From: Oscillospiraceae bacterium
Lineage (GTDB): Bacteria; Bacillota; Clostridia; Oscillospirales; Ruminococcaceae
Length of the DNA stretch: 9,251 nt
Direction of reading: 5' to 3'
Assembly (NCBI GenBank): GCA_017410745.1
Contig: JAFPPJ010000109.1
Span: 1 to 9,251, forward strand
Part shown: one piece after another, positions 1 through 5,891 of the stretch
Layout: each line of letters opens with the position of its first letter
Position numbering within the stretch: position 1 is the first letter of the stretch
Notes under the pieces: generated by a model
Seen by the model: the letters and a program-made list of their open reading frames with translations, nothing else
What the model was told of the DNA's origin: nothing
Databases searched by the model: none
Translations under genes and position numbers: made by a program

Positions 1-38
1 GCAGCTGCGGCTGTAAGTACAGATACGATCCTTTTCAT
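1..38 (-). CDS. Start of an exported-protein gene (partial, runs off the left edge)
   Basis: On the minus strand an ATG at 38-36 opens a frame reading MKRIVSVLTAAA to the window edge: two basic residues followed by a hydrophobic, Ala-rich run, as in the first part of a signal peptide. A Shine-Dalgarno-like AGAAGGGG (50-43) sits 4 bases upstream, and a promoter-like pair lies at 67-95. Only twelve complete codons are visible, so the product cannot be named; a secreted protein or lipoprotein is the most that can be said. The gene is divergent from dnaA and is transcribed away from the origin. Confidence rests on start, ribosome site, promoter and signal-like residues agreeing. Confidence 0.6.
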   Translation of the reverse strand, partial: MKRIVSVLTAAA

Positions 39-66
39 ATTTCCCCTTCTTTCCGCATTTTTCTAT

Positions 67-95
67 ATTGTATCATATAATAGATAAAAGTGCAA
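67..95 (-). promoter_or_regulatory. Promoter of the divergent minus-strand gene
   Basis: Read on the minus strand, TTGCAC (95-90) is followed by a 17-base spacer and TACAAT (72-67), with a TG one base before the -10 (extended -10). This fits a housekeeping sigma promoter and would start transcription near position 60, about 22 bases before the minus-strand ATG. Confidence 0.55.
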
Positions 96-132
96 TATAT
101 TTATAGATACAGAAATATGTTTTCATATTCTC

Positions 133-153
133 AATGGGGACTGTGACCCCATT
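133..153. repeat. Perfect inverted repeat AATGGGG-7-CCCCATT
   Basis: Seven-base arms (133-139 and 147-153) flank the loop ACTGTGA between the two divergent promoters. No T-run follows on either strand, so it is not a standard terminator. It could be an operator for either promoter; no known regulator site is recognised. Confidence 0.4.
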
Positions 154-207
154 CACCGAGTGTATGCATCCGACAATCTATCACCGCAGCTGACTTAACT
201 AATTACT

Positions 208-238
208 CATTTCAAGGCTTGATTTTTTTTTTGAAATG
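208..238. repeat. Inverted repeat CATTTCAA / TTGAAATG around the dnaA -35
   Basis: Perfect 8-base arms lie at 208-215 and 231-238. The -35 hexamer of the dnaA promoter sits in the 15-base loop and the right arm touches the -10 region. The arms share TTTCAA with the TTTTCAACA sites in the origin, so autoregulation by DnaA is possible but is inference. Confidence 0.4.
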
Positions 239-247
239 TGGTATAAT
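219..247 (+). promoter_or_regulatory. dnaA promoter
   Basis: TTGATT (219-224), a 17-base spacer and a perfect TATAAT (242-247) preceded by TGG form an extended -10 promoter. Predicted transcription start is near 254, giving dnaA a leader of about 108 bases. It is the only strong promoter-like pair seen upstream of dnaA. Confidence 0.7.
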
Positions 248-361
248 TAAATAGAATGGCCGATAATGCGGACACTGTAACTTTTATATAAAAGATACAT
301 AAAACTATGTTCTTATTGCTAAGTTTTCCGCCGGCATATCAACTATGAGACAGAGGTCATT

Positions 362-1735
362 ATGAATTCATTTAAAGATGTATATGAAAGAGTTCTTCTC
401 TTCTTCCGCGACATGATCGCAAATGAGGAGATCTCCGAAGTAGCATACAAGACTTGGATAGAAAAACTCATGCCGGACAGGATGGAAGGCTCTACCGTAT
501 ATCTCAATGTGGAGACCGAATTTAAAAAGGGCGTAATAGAGTCAAAATACGTCCCTCTCCTGAAAAAGGCATTCAATTCCGTCATAGGCTTTGAGCCGGA
601 TATAATAATAACCGCAGAGGAAATAGACCAGGCAAATGCACCGAGCCAGTCCCCCTTCGGCGAGATGCGCCCCGACCCCGTGACCGATCCTGTGCTCGAG
701 GCTGCGTATTCAAATGCGGAATATCTCTATACCTTTGATACTTTCATCGTGGGCAAATCCAATGAGTTTGCGCACGCTGCCTGTGTAGCAGTATCGCAGA
801 ATCCCGGTTCTGCATACAATCCCCTGTTCCTGTACGGCCCTTCCGGCATGGGCAAGACCCATCTGCTGCAGGCCATAGCATACAGCGTGAAGGCGGATCA
901 TCCCGATTACAATGTGATATACGTCACAGGTGAGATATTCACCACAGAGCTCATCGAAGCCATAAGAAAGGGCGACCCTCTCGATTTCAAGAGAAAGTAC
1001 CGCTCGGCGGATGTGCTGCTGATGGATGATGTGCAGTTTATCTCGGGCAAGGAATCCACACAGGAGGAATTTTTCCACACCTTCTCAGATCTGTATTCCC
1101 TGAGAAAGCAGATAGTGCTCACCTCAGACCGTCCCCCAATGGAGATAAATTCCCTGACAGACCGCATCAGAAGCAGGTTCACACAGGGTCTTATCACAGA
1201 TATATCAATGCCCGACTTTGAGACGAGAGTAGCTATCGTCAAGCGCAAGGCCGCACTTCTCAACCTTTCTCTCGACGATGAGGTCATAACCTATATCGCC
1301 ACGAGGCTCAAATCAAATGTAAGGCAGCTCGAGGGCTGCGTAAAGAAGCTCAAGGCATATCAGCACCTTATGAGCACTCCTCCCACCATCACACAGGCAC
1401 AGGCCTCCATATCCGAGATACTCTCGGACAATGAGACCGCACCCGTAGGCACCGATACCATCATAAGCGAGGTGGCTGCGATATACAGCGTGAGGGTGGA
1501 TGATATACGTTCGGACAAGCGCTCAAAGCAGATATCCACCGCAAGGAAGGTATGTGCATATGTGCTCAAGGAGCTCACCCCCATGTCTCTCAAGCAGATA
1601 GGTGCAGAGCTCGGCAACAAGGATCATTCATCGGTATCTGGATACATAAAGGATGTTGAAAAGATGATGAATGAGCCCGGTCTCATGAAGGACAATGTGG
1701 AGGACATAATCAGCAACCTCAGATCAAGAGGATGA
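362..1735 (+). CDS. dnaA: Chromosomal replication initiator protein DnaA
   Basis: A 457-residue initiator ATPase that binds and melts oriC and loads the replicative helicase. Residues 1-85 match domain I and about 86-120 form a short linker. Domain III is AAA+, with Walker A GPSGMGKT (159-166), Walker B VLLMDDVQ (218-225), sensor 1 near 251-259, the box VII arginine-finger motif RIRSRF (268-273) and sensor 2 SNVRQLEG (318-325). Domain IV (about 365-457) is the DNA-binding part. Its signature is NKDHSSVSGY (419-428) where most families have GRDHTTVxHA, so the recognition helix is divergent. Length matches the Firmicutes norm. The start is supported by AGAGG at 352-356, five bases upstream. The gene is transcribed towards the origin that follows it. 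Confidence 0.98.
   Translation: MNSFKDVYERVLLFFRDMIANEEISEVAYKTWIEKLMPDRMEGSTVYLNVETEFKKGVIESKYVPLLKKAFNSVIGFEPDIIITAEEIDQANAPSQSPFGEMRPDPVTDPVLEAAYSNAEYLYTFDTFIVGKSNEFAHAACVAVSQNPGSAYNPLFLYGPSGMGKTHLLQAIAYSVKADHPDYNVIYVTGEIFTTELIEAIRKGDPLDFKRKYRSADVLLMDDVQFISGKESTQEEFFHTFSDLYSLRKQIVLTSDRPPMEINSLTDRIRSRFTQGLITDISMPDFETRVAIVKRKAALLNLSLDDEVITYIATRLKSNVRQLEGCVKKLKAYQHLMSTPPTITQAQASISEILSDNETAPVGTDTIISEVAAIYSVRVDDIRSDKRSKQISTARKVCAYVLKELTPMSLKQIGAELGNKDHSSVSGYIKDVEKMMNEPGLMKDNVEDIISNLRSRG
1654..1662 (-). promoter_or_regulatory. TTTTCAACA site inside the 3' end of dnaA
   Basis: The plus strand reads TGTTGAAAA, an exact copy of the 9-mer repeated in the adjacent origin. The surrounding GGATGTTGAAAA also occurs at 1962-1973. 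Here it encodes part of DVEK in DnaA, so it may be coding coincidence, or the outermost site of the origin. Confidence 0.3.
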
Positions 1736-1750
1736 CCTCTCACAGCCTCG

Positions 1751-1800
1751 AATAATATGTATAATTTCAGCAAAAATATACTAATCGTAAATTTTACACA
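1751..1800. other. Candidate DNA unwinding element
   Basis: Only 9 of 50 bases are G or C, the lowest noticed in the intergenic region, and the stretch directly abuts the first inverted pair of box-like sites. The position suggests an unwinding element. The AT-rich stretch on the dnaN side (about 2139-2182) is a weaker alternative. Confidence 0.35.
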
Positions 1801-1815
1801 GAGTTTAAAACACAT

Positions 1816-1836
1816 TTTTCAACACCGTGTTGAAAT
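1816..1836. repeat. Inverted pair of DnaA-box-like sites
   Basis: TTTCAACAC (1817-1825) and GTGTTGAAA (1827-1835) form a perfect 9-base inverted repeat about a single C. Each arm is a TTTCAACA unit: TTTTCAACA forward at 1816-1824 and ATTTCAACA reverse at 1836-1828. The reverse arm continues as TTTCAACACGG, identical to the forward site at 1941-1951. This is the best candidate for a high-affinity DnaA site here. Confidence 0.55.
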
Positions 1837-1920
1837 ATATGTGGGAAAACACCGTACAGCGAAAAAAGTGGTTACAAACTGATTACAATGGTTAAAATAC
1901 GGAAAATCTACTGGATGTAT

Positions 1921-1933
1921 ATTTTCGGAAAAT
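1921..1933. repeat. Palindrome ATTTTCGGAAAAT overlapping a CGGAAAATC repeat
   Basis: A 13-base inverted repeat with 6-base arms about a central G. Its right half is the second copy of a CGGAAAATC direct repeat (1900-1908 and 1926-1934, 26 bases apart). CGGAAAAT recurs on the minus strand at 2014-2021. It may be a second class of origin site. Confidence 0.4.
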
Positions 1934-1939
1934 CAACGC

Positions 1940-1951
1940 TTTTCAACACGG
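1940..1951 (+). promoter_or_regulatory. DnaA-box-like site TTTTCAACACGG
   Basis: The 9-mer TTTTCAACA (1940-1948) differs from TTATCCACA at two positions. The following CGG is shared with the reverse-strand site at 1835-1825, so the conserved unit may be longer than nine bases. Confidence 0.5.
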
Positions 1952-1964
1952 TTTTTATATAGGA

Positions 1965-1973
1965 TGTTGAAAA
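1965..1973 (-). promoter_or_regulatory. DnaA-box-like site TTTTCAACA (reverse)
   Basis: Plus-strand TGTTGAAAA, an exact reverse copy of the 9-mer, 16 bases after the forward copy at 1940-1948. The pair faces inward. Confidence 0.5.
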
Positions 1974-1980
1974 AGCATTA

Positions 1981-1989
1981 TTTCCAACA
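1981..1989 (+). promoter_or_regulatory. DnaA-box-like site TTTCCAACA
   Basis: One mismatch from TTTTCAACA, seven bases after the reverse site at 1965-1973. Related degraded copies follow at 2024-2032 and 2052-2060. Confidence 0.4.
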
Positions 1990-2034
1990 AATATTTCAAA
2001 CATCAACACACATATTTTCCGAATATCCAACAGC

Positions 2035-2056
2035 GGGAAATTCTTTCGGATTTCCC
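2035..2056. repeat. Hairpin GGGAAAT / ATTTCCC in oriC
   Basis: Seven-base perfect arms (2035-2041, 2050-2056). A G-T wobble and a further C-G pair inside leave a TTTC loop. No T-run follows, so it is not a terminator. It lies among the box-like sites between dnaA and dnaN. Confidence 0.4.
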
Positions 2057-2184
2057 AACACAACGGACACACACCGGTGTTAGATAGTTTTTCCCTTTGT
2101 GATGCGGATAGGAAAGGAAATCAACATTTCTAACGCCCCAACAATATACAACAAAAAACTACGTTATGTTGTGTTTAACATACA

Positions 2185-2216
2185 CCGGGTTTCGGGATGT
2201 CAGACATAACACCCGG
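2185..2216 (+). repeat. Nested stem-loop in the dnaN leader
   Basis: CCGGGT (2185-2190) pairs with ACCCGG (2211-2216), and an inner ATGT/ACAT pair (2197-2200, 2204-2207) sits inside the loop. The structure ends eight bases before the dnaN ribosome site at 2224-2229, so in mRNA it could affect translation. No regulator is recognised. Confidence 0.35.
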
Positions 2217-2235
2217 GGAGAAGAAGGAGTCACAG

Positions 2236-3357
2236 ATGAAATTTACATGTCTGCAGTCGGTACTCAGTACCGCATTATCGAATGTGTCAAGAGCAGTACC
2301 TCCCAAGTCATCCATGCAGGTACTTGAGGGAATAAAGCTGTATATCAACGGCAATGAGCTTGAAATGACAGGCTATGACATGGAGATAGGCATACAGACC
2401 AAGATCGCTGTATCCTCTGAGGATCACGGTGAATTCGTGGTCAATGCGCATATATTCTCTGAGATCATCAGGAAGATACCCTCGGATATGGTGACGATAG
2501 AGGTCGATGAGAAACTCAAGGTCACTATCAGGAGCGGTGCAGGCGACAAGAAGAGCGCAACGGAATTCAACATACTCGCACTTTCTGCGGATGATTATCC
2601 CTCGCTGCCGGATGTGGACAGATCTGATATGTTCGTATTCAGCCAGGCAAAGCTGAAGAATATGATAGGTCAGACTATATTTGCGGTGAGCCAGAATGAC
2701 TCCAACCCCATACTCAAGGGCGAGCTCTTCGACATAGAGAACGGCGAATTCAACCTTGTTGCAATAGACGGATTCAGGCTCGCTATACGTCATGAGGCTT
2801 CGGGCACCGAGGACAAGTTCAACTTCGTGGTGAAGGCAAAGTCCCTCAGTGAGCTGGCAAAGCTGCTGCGCGACGGCGACGATGACAAGGTGAACATATA
2901 CGTCACAAGGAAGCACTGTGTATTCGATCTCAACGGATATATGCTGTTCACAAGACTGCTCGAGGGCGAGTTCTACAAGTACAAGGGCTCTCTGCCCACA
3001 TCATACAAGACAGAGGTGGTAGTCGATACAAGGCTGCTCCTTGATATGCTCGACCGCTGCTCGCTGATGATAGTGGAGCATACAAAGGCGGCTGTAAGAT
3101 GCCTGTTCGAGGACAATGAGATAAAGATATCCTGCTCCTCATCGCTGGGTAATTTCTCCGATCAGTGCAAGGCTGATATATCGGGCAGCAGCGTGGAGAT
3201 AGGCTTTAACTGCCGCTATTTCATAGAGGCTCTGAAGGCTGCGGAGTCAGACAGGATACGTCTGCAGCTCGGCGGCAATCTGTCTCCGATGAAGATAGTC
3301 CCGCTGCAGGGCGATGAATACACATTCCTCCTTTTGCCCGTAAGGCTCAAGAACTGA
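2236..3357 (+). CDS. dnaN: DNA polymerase III sliding clamp, beta subunit
   Basis: The 373-residue protein has the length and pattern of the beta clamp, a ring-shaped dimer that tethers DNA polymerase III to DNA. Recognisable parts are the N-terminal MKFTCLQSVLSTALSNVSRA, the middle-domain AIDGFRLAIRHE (TDSHRLA in many relatives), LLEGEFYKYKGSLP near the start of the third domain, and the C-terminal LLLPVRLKN, which matches the family's MPVRL ending. The start at 2236 is chosen because AAGGAG (2224-2229) lies six bases before it and the protein then begins with the family's MKF. An in-frame ATG at 2197 would add 13 unmatched residues and lacks a ribosome site. The stop overlaps the next gene's ATG, so the two are probably coupled in translation. 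Confidence 0.97.
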   Translation: MKFTCLQSVLSTALSNVSRAVPPKSSMQVLEGIKLYINGNELEMTGYDMEIGIQTKIAVSSEDHGEFVVNAHIFSEIIRKIPSDMVTIEVDEKLKVTIRSGAGDKKSATEFNILALSADDYPSLPDVDRSDMFVFSQAKLKNMIGQTIFAVSQNDSNPILKGELFDIENGEFNLVAIDGFRLAIRHEASGTEDKFNFVVKAKSLSELAKLLRDGDDDKVNIYVTRKHCVFDLNGYMLFTRLLEGEFYKYKGSLPTSYKTEVVVDTRLLLDMLDRCSLMIVEHTKAAVRCLFEDNEIKISCSSSLGNFSDQCKADISGSSVEIGFNCRYFIEALKAAESDRIRLQLGGNLSPMKIVPLQGDEYTFLLLPVRLKN

Positions 3358-3590
3358 TGGTGGATATGATGGAAGTTACGATAAGGACTGAATATATAAA
3401 GCTGGGCGATCTGCTCAAATTCTCGGGTCTTGCCCATACCGGCGGCGAAGCAAAGGAAATGGTGCAGGCAGGGATATGCGATGTTGACGGCGAGCAGTGC
3501 ACCATGAGAGGCAGAAAGATACGCCCGGGTATGAAGGTCAGGGTCAATTTCGAGGATGAGAGCGTGGATATTGAAGTGAAGAACGCATGA
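3357..3590 (+). CDS. yaaA: S4-domain RNA-binding protein (YaaA/RlbA type)
   Basis: A 77-residue protein made almost wholly of one S4 RNA-binding fold: LGDLLKFSGLAHTGGEAKEMV, then a DVDGE turn and the basic RGRKIRPGMKVRV strand. It matches the small S4 protein encoded between dnaN and recF in Firmicutes, which is thought to act on ribosomal RNA or ribosome assembly; its exact function is unsettled. The ATG at 3357 overlaps the dnaN stop (TGATG), giving tight coupling. In-frame ATGs at 3366 and 3369 are alternatives; GGTGGA at 3359-3364 would favour 3369, and the residues before MEVTIRTEYIKL look non-conserved. Family identity is firm and the start is not. Confidence 0.88.
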   Translation: MVDMMEVTIRTEYIKLGDLLKFSGLAHTGGEAKEMVQAGICDVDGEQCTMRGRKIRPGMKVRVNFEDESVDIEVKNA

Positions 3591-3615
3591 TGCGATTCGG
3601 AACGGACAGGGCGAT

Positions 3616-4737
3616 ATGACCATAGACAGGATCACCGCCGATGGGTATAAGAACCTGACAGGGGCGGACATATCTCCGTCAGAGGGACTTAATGTGATCC
3701 TCGGCGACAATGCACAGGGCAAGACGAATTTCATTGAAGCGGTGTGGCTCATGACGGGATGCAGATCCTTCAGGGGCACGCGCGACAGGGATTTCATCGG
3801 GTTTGACAAGGACAAGGCAGAGATAGGCGTGTCCTTCACGGATAAGCTGCGCACACAGCAGATAAACTTTGCTGTGAAAAGAGGTGTGCGCGAGAGGGAG
3901 ATAACGCTCAACGGCGTAAAGCTGCCCTTTCTGTCAAAGCTGTTCGGCAATCTCAAATGCGTGGTGTTCACGCCCGAGGATCTTGCGATAACCAAGGGCG
4001 CGCCCGACAACAGGCGCACGTTCATCGACCTGTCGGCTTCACAGCTGAAGCTCTCATTTGTGTATGCGCTCAATAAATACGAAAATATACTTTCGCAGAG
4101 GAATGCGCTGATAAAGGATATACAGCAGGGTCTCGCTCCGCGGGATCAGCTGGATATATGGGATGTACAGCTTGCAAGGACAGGCGCGTATATCTCGGTC
4201 GTTCGTGATACATATTGTAATAATCTGAATGATTATACAAATAGTTTATACAATCAGATCACGGATGGCAAGGAACATCTGGAGATATTCTACAATTCCA
4301 CCATATACCGTGACAGCGGTGAGGTGCTTTGCGGTCGCACCGATACGGACGGCGAGCTCGCAGAGATATATCTTGACAAGCTGCGCGCGTCGGCATCGGA
4401 TGATATACGGGCGGGTTTCACTACCTGCGGTATACACCGTGACGATATAGTTACGAAGATAGACGGGCTGTCGGTGAGGGATTTCGGCTCACAGGGGCAG
4501 CAGAGGTCTGCGGCGCTGGCGATGAAGATTGCACAGGCAAGGATAATCCGTCAGCAGACGGGTGAAGCGCCTGTGATGCTGCTCGATGATGTGCTAAGCG
4601 AGCTTGATGTGAAGAGACAGCGCTTCGTGCTGTCAAACACGGAGGGTATGCAGGTATTCATAACCTGCTGTGATGAGCGTACGGCATCGGGAGGAAAGAT
4701 ATTCAAGGTGGAAAACGGCATGATACATGCAATTTGA
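3616..4737 (+). CDS. recF: DNA replication and repair protein RecF
   Basis: A 373-residue SMC-like ATPase that binds gapped DNA at single/double-strand junctions and, with RecO and RecR, helps load RecA. Visible motifs: N-terminal strand ending in YKNL, Walker A GDNAQGKT (30-37), GIHRDDI (273-279 region), ABC-type signature GSQGQQRS (291-298) and Walker B with D-loop VMLLDDVLSELD (320-331). Length is normal for the family. The start has AGGG at 3608-3611 four bases before it, and the gene follows the S4 gene by 25 bases. Residues about 197-215 (4204-4257) are encoded by unusually AT-rich codons compared with the rest of the gene. Confidence 0.97.
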   Translation: MTIDRITADGYKNLTGADISPSEGLNVILGDNAQGKTNFIEAVWLMTGCRSFRGTRDRDFIGFDKDKAEIGVSFTDKLRTQQINFAVKRGVREREITLNGVKLPFLSKLFGNLKCVVFTPEDLAITKGAPDNRRTFIDLSASQLKLSFVYALNKYENILSQRNALIKDIQQGLAPRDQLDIWDVQLARTGAYISVVRDTYCNNLNDYTNSLYNQITDGKEHLEIFYNSTIYRDSGEVLCGRTDTDGELAEIYLDKLRASASDDIRAGFTTCGIHRDDIVTKIDGLSVRDFGSQGQQRSAALAMKIAQARIIRQQTGEAPVMLLDDVLSELDVKRQRFVLSNTEGMQVFITCCDERTASGGKIFKVENGMIHAI

Positions 4738-4749
4738 GAGGATATTAGG

Positions 4750-5010
4750 ATGTACATCTATCTTGGTTCCGACACTGTTGTAAGAGACAGTGATATAATA
4801 GGGATATTTGATATAGAAAGCTCTGTCAAGCCCGATACGAGAGAGTATCTGGCTGCGGCGGGACGCAGGCGTACTGCGGGATATGTGTCCTATGAGATGC
4901 CAAAGACATTCGTTACGGCGGTGTCTGACGGCAAGGAAAGGGTATATATCACTAATGTATCTCGTCAGACGATAATAAAAAGGGCTAAAGGGAAAGGGAG
5001 ACAAATATGA
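4750..5010 (+). CDS. remB: Extracellular matrix regulator RemB (YaaB, DUF370)
   Basis: An 86-residue protein beginning MYIYLGSDTVVRDSDIIGIFDIE, which matches the start of Bacillus subtilis RemB/YaaB (MYIHLG, DIVGIFD). Later PKTFVTAV and the basic IIKRAKGKGRQI tail fit the same family. DUF370 proteins include RemA, a DNA-binding activator of biofilm matrix genes; the role of the RemB branch is less clear. The position between recF and gyrB is the usual one. The start has AGAGGA (4737-4742) seven bases upstream, immediately after the recF stop. The stop overlaps the ATG of the next gene (ATGA at 5007-5010). Confidence 0.9.
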   Translation: MYIYLGSDTVVRDSDIIGIFDIESSVKPDTREYLAAAGRRRTAGYVSYEMPKTFVTAVSDGKERVYITNVSRQTIIKRAKGKGRQI

Positions 5011-5891
5011 AGAAGAGAATTTTTCTGATCGCACTCGCAGCTGTTATGGCTGCATCATGCAGCAAGAAACCCGATGTTCCGGCCACAGCCGAGACTACGG
5101 CTGCCGTACAGACGGAGGCAGCAGCTGAGGCTGCAGAGGCTGCACCCTAGGCTTCGACCGAAGCTGCAGAGAATAATGAGACCGAGGCTGCACCCGAGAC
5201 AGAAGCTGCTGTGACCGAAGCTGCACTTGCTGCCGGTGAGAAGACCAACGGCAAGGCTATAGTGACTATGGATACTCCCATAATCGAAGGGATAAGGATA
5301 GGCATGACGCCCGATGAGCTCAAGACTGCGCTCGGTGAACCCGAGGAGGATATGGCGATCGAAGATATGCAGTATATGAGCTATGGCGAGAACGTATTCA
5401 TGTTCTCCGCAGAAGAGGGTCAGGATATGGCGCTCAACATAGTATTTGTCAACAGCACCAGCCCTGCAAAGCTTGCAAACGGCATAGATTTCGGATGCAG
5501 CAAGCAGGATGTGATAGATGCGTTCTGCTGCGATACAGAGGACAATACTCCCGATGAAATGAAGGATTCGGGCGAAAGGCTCCTCTACGGCAGAGATGCA
5601 TTCGATAAGATAGATGCGCTCGACAAGGGCAATCTGGATGATCTCAAAGGCATATACGATCTCGGTATAGTGACCACCGACGAGGAAATGAACGGTGTGG
5701 AATATCTCGAATTCATCTCTGATGACAAGAAGGCATTCTACGTTGTTATGTTCCAGTTCGACGATGATGATAAGCTCACAGAAGTATCCATGGTGATGAC
5801 CGATGATGAGGATATAACAGATATACTCGGCGGCGGCAGTGACAGCGATGATGCAGATGCTGATGAAGGCGAAGATGCTGACGATGAATAA
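5007..5891 (+). pseudogene. Lipoprotein gene with in-frame amber codon (lipoprotein 1)
   Basis: The frame starts at 5007 with a strong ribosome site (AAGGGAG, 4994-5000) and encodes MKKRIFLIALAAVMAASC, a lipoprotein signal with likely lipidated Cys18 (lipobox AASC). An Ala/Glu/Thr linker follows and is interrupted at codon 48 by TAG (5148-5150). The same frame continues without further stops to TAA at 5889-5891, 294 codons in all. After the linker come two similar segments, GIRIGMTPDELKTALGE (96-111) and GIDFGCSKQDVIDAFCC (159-175), reminiscent of the GMTxxEV..lG motif of BamE/BLIP-like folds, then an acidic tail (277-294). The next gene is a clear paralogue. Recent nonsense mutation, readthrough or a sequence error are all possible. 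A GTG at 5211 could open the lower part but has no ribosome site and no signal. Function unknown. Confidence 0.8.
5148..5150 (+). other. In-frame TAG codon in the lipoprotein 1 linker
   Basis: GAGGCTGCACCC occurs twice in the linker (5136-5147 and 5184-5195). The first copy is followed by TAG and the second by GAG, so a single G-to-T change explains the stop. No complete gene in this window ends in TAG; they use TGA, and TAA once. Confidence 0.9.

Larger units (their letters stand above)
1736..2235. other. oriC: Probable chromosomal replication origin (oriC) and dnaN leader
   Basis: The 500 bases between dnaA and dnaN hold no gene. Three features point to oriC: the dnaA-dnaN location, a very AT-rich stretch at 1751-1800 (9 G/C in 50 bases) that could be the unwinding element, and repeated TTTTCAACA-type sites at 1816, 1828 (reverse), 1940 and 1965 (reverse), with TTTCCAACA at 1981 and weaker relatives at 2024 (TATCCAACA), 2052 (TTCCCAACA) and 2118 (AAATCAACA). 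No copy of TTATCCACA is present on either strand. Palindromes occur at 1817-1835, 1921-1933, 2035-2056 and 2071-2080. CGGAAAATC is directly repeated at 1900 and 1926, and its first 8 bases recur reversed at 2014. No convincing dnaN promoter was identified. Confidence 0.85.

Noticed and set aside
307..348. 13-codon leader frame upstream of dnaA (MFLLLSFPPAYQL)
   Set aside because: Its ATG lacks a convincing ribosome site and there is no attenuator-like hairpin or repeated codon, so it is not called as a leader peptide.
3216..4073. Minus-strand open frame spanning dnaN, the S4 gene and recF
   Set aside because: It crosses three firmly identified plus-strand genes and shows no recognisable domain.
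5211..5891. Separate gene starting at GTG 5211
   Set aside because: No Shine-Dalgarno site and no signal peptide; the sequence is the in-frame continuation of the lipoprotein begun at 5007.
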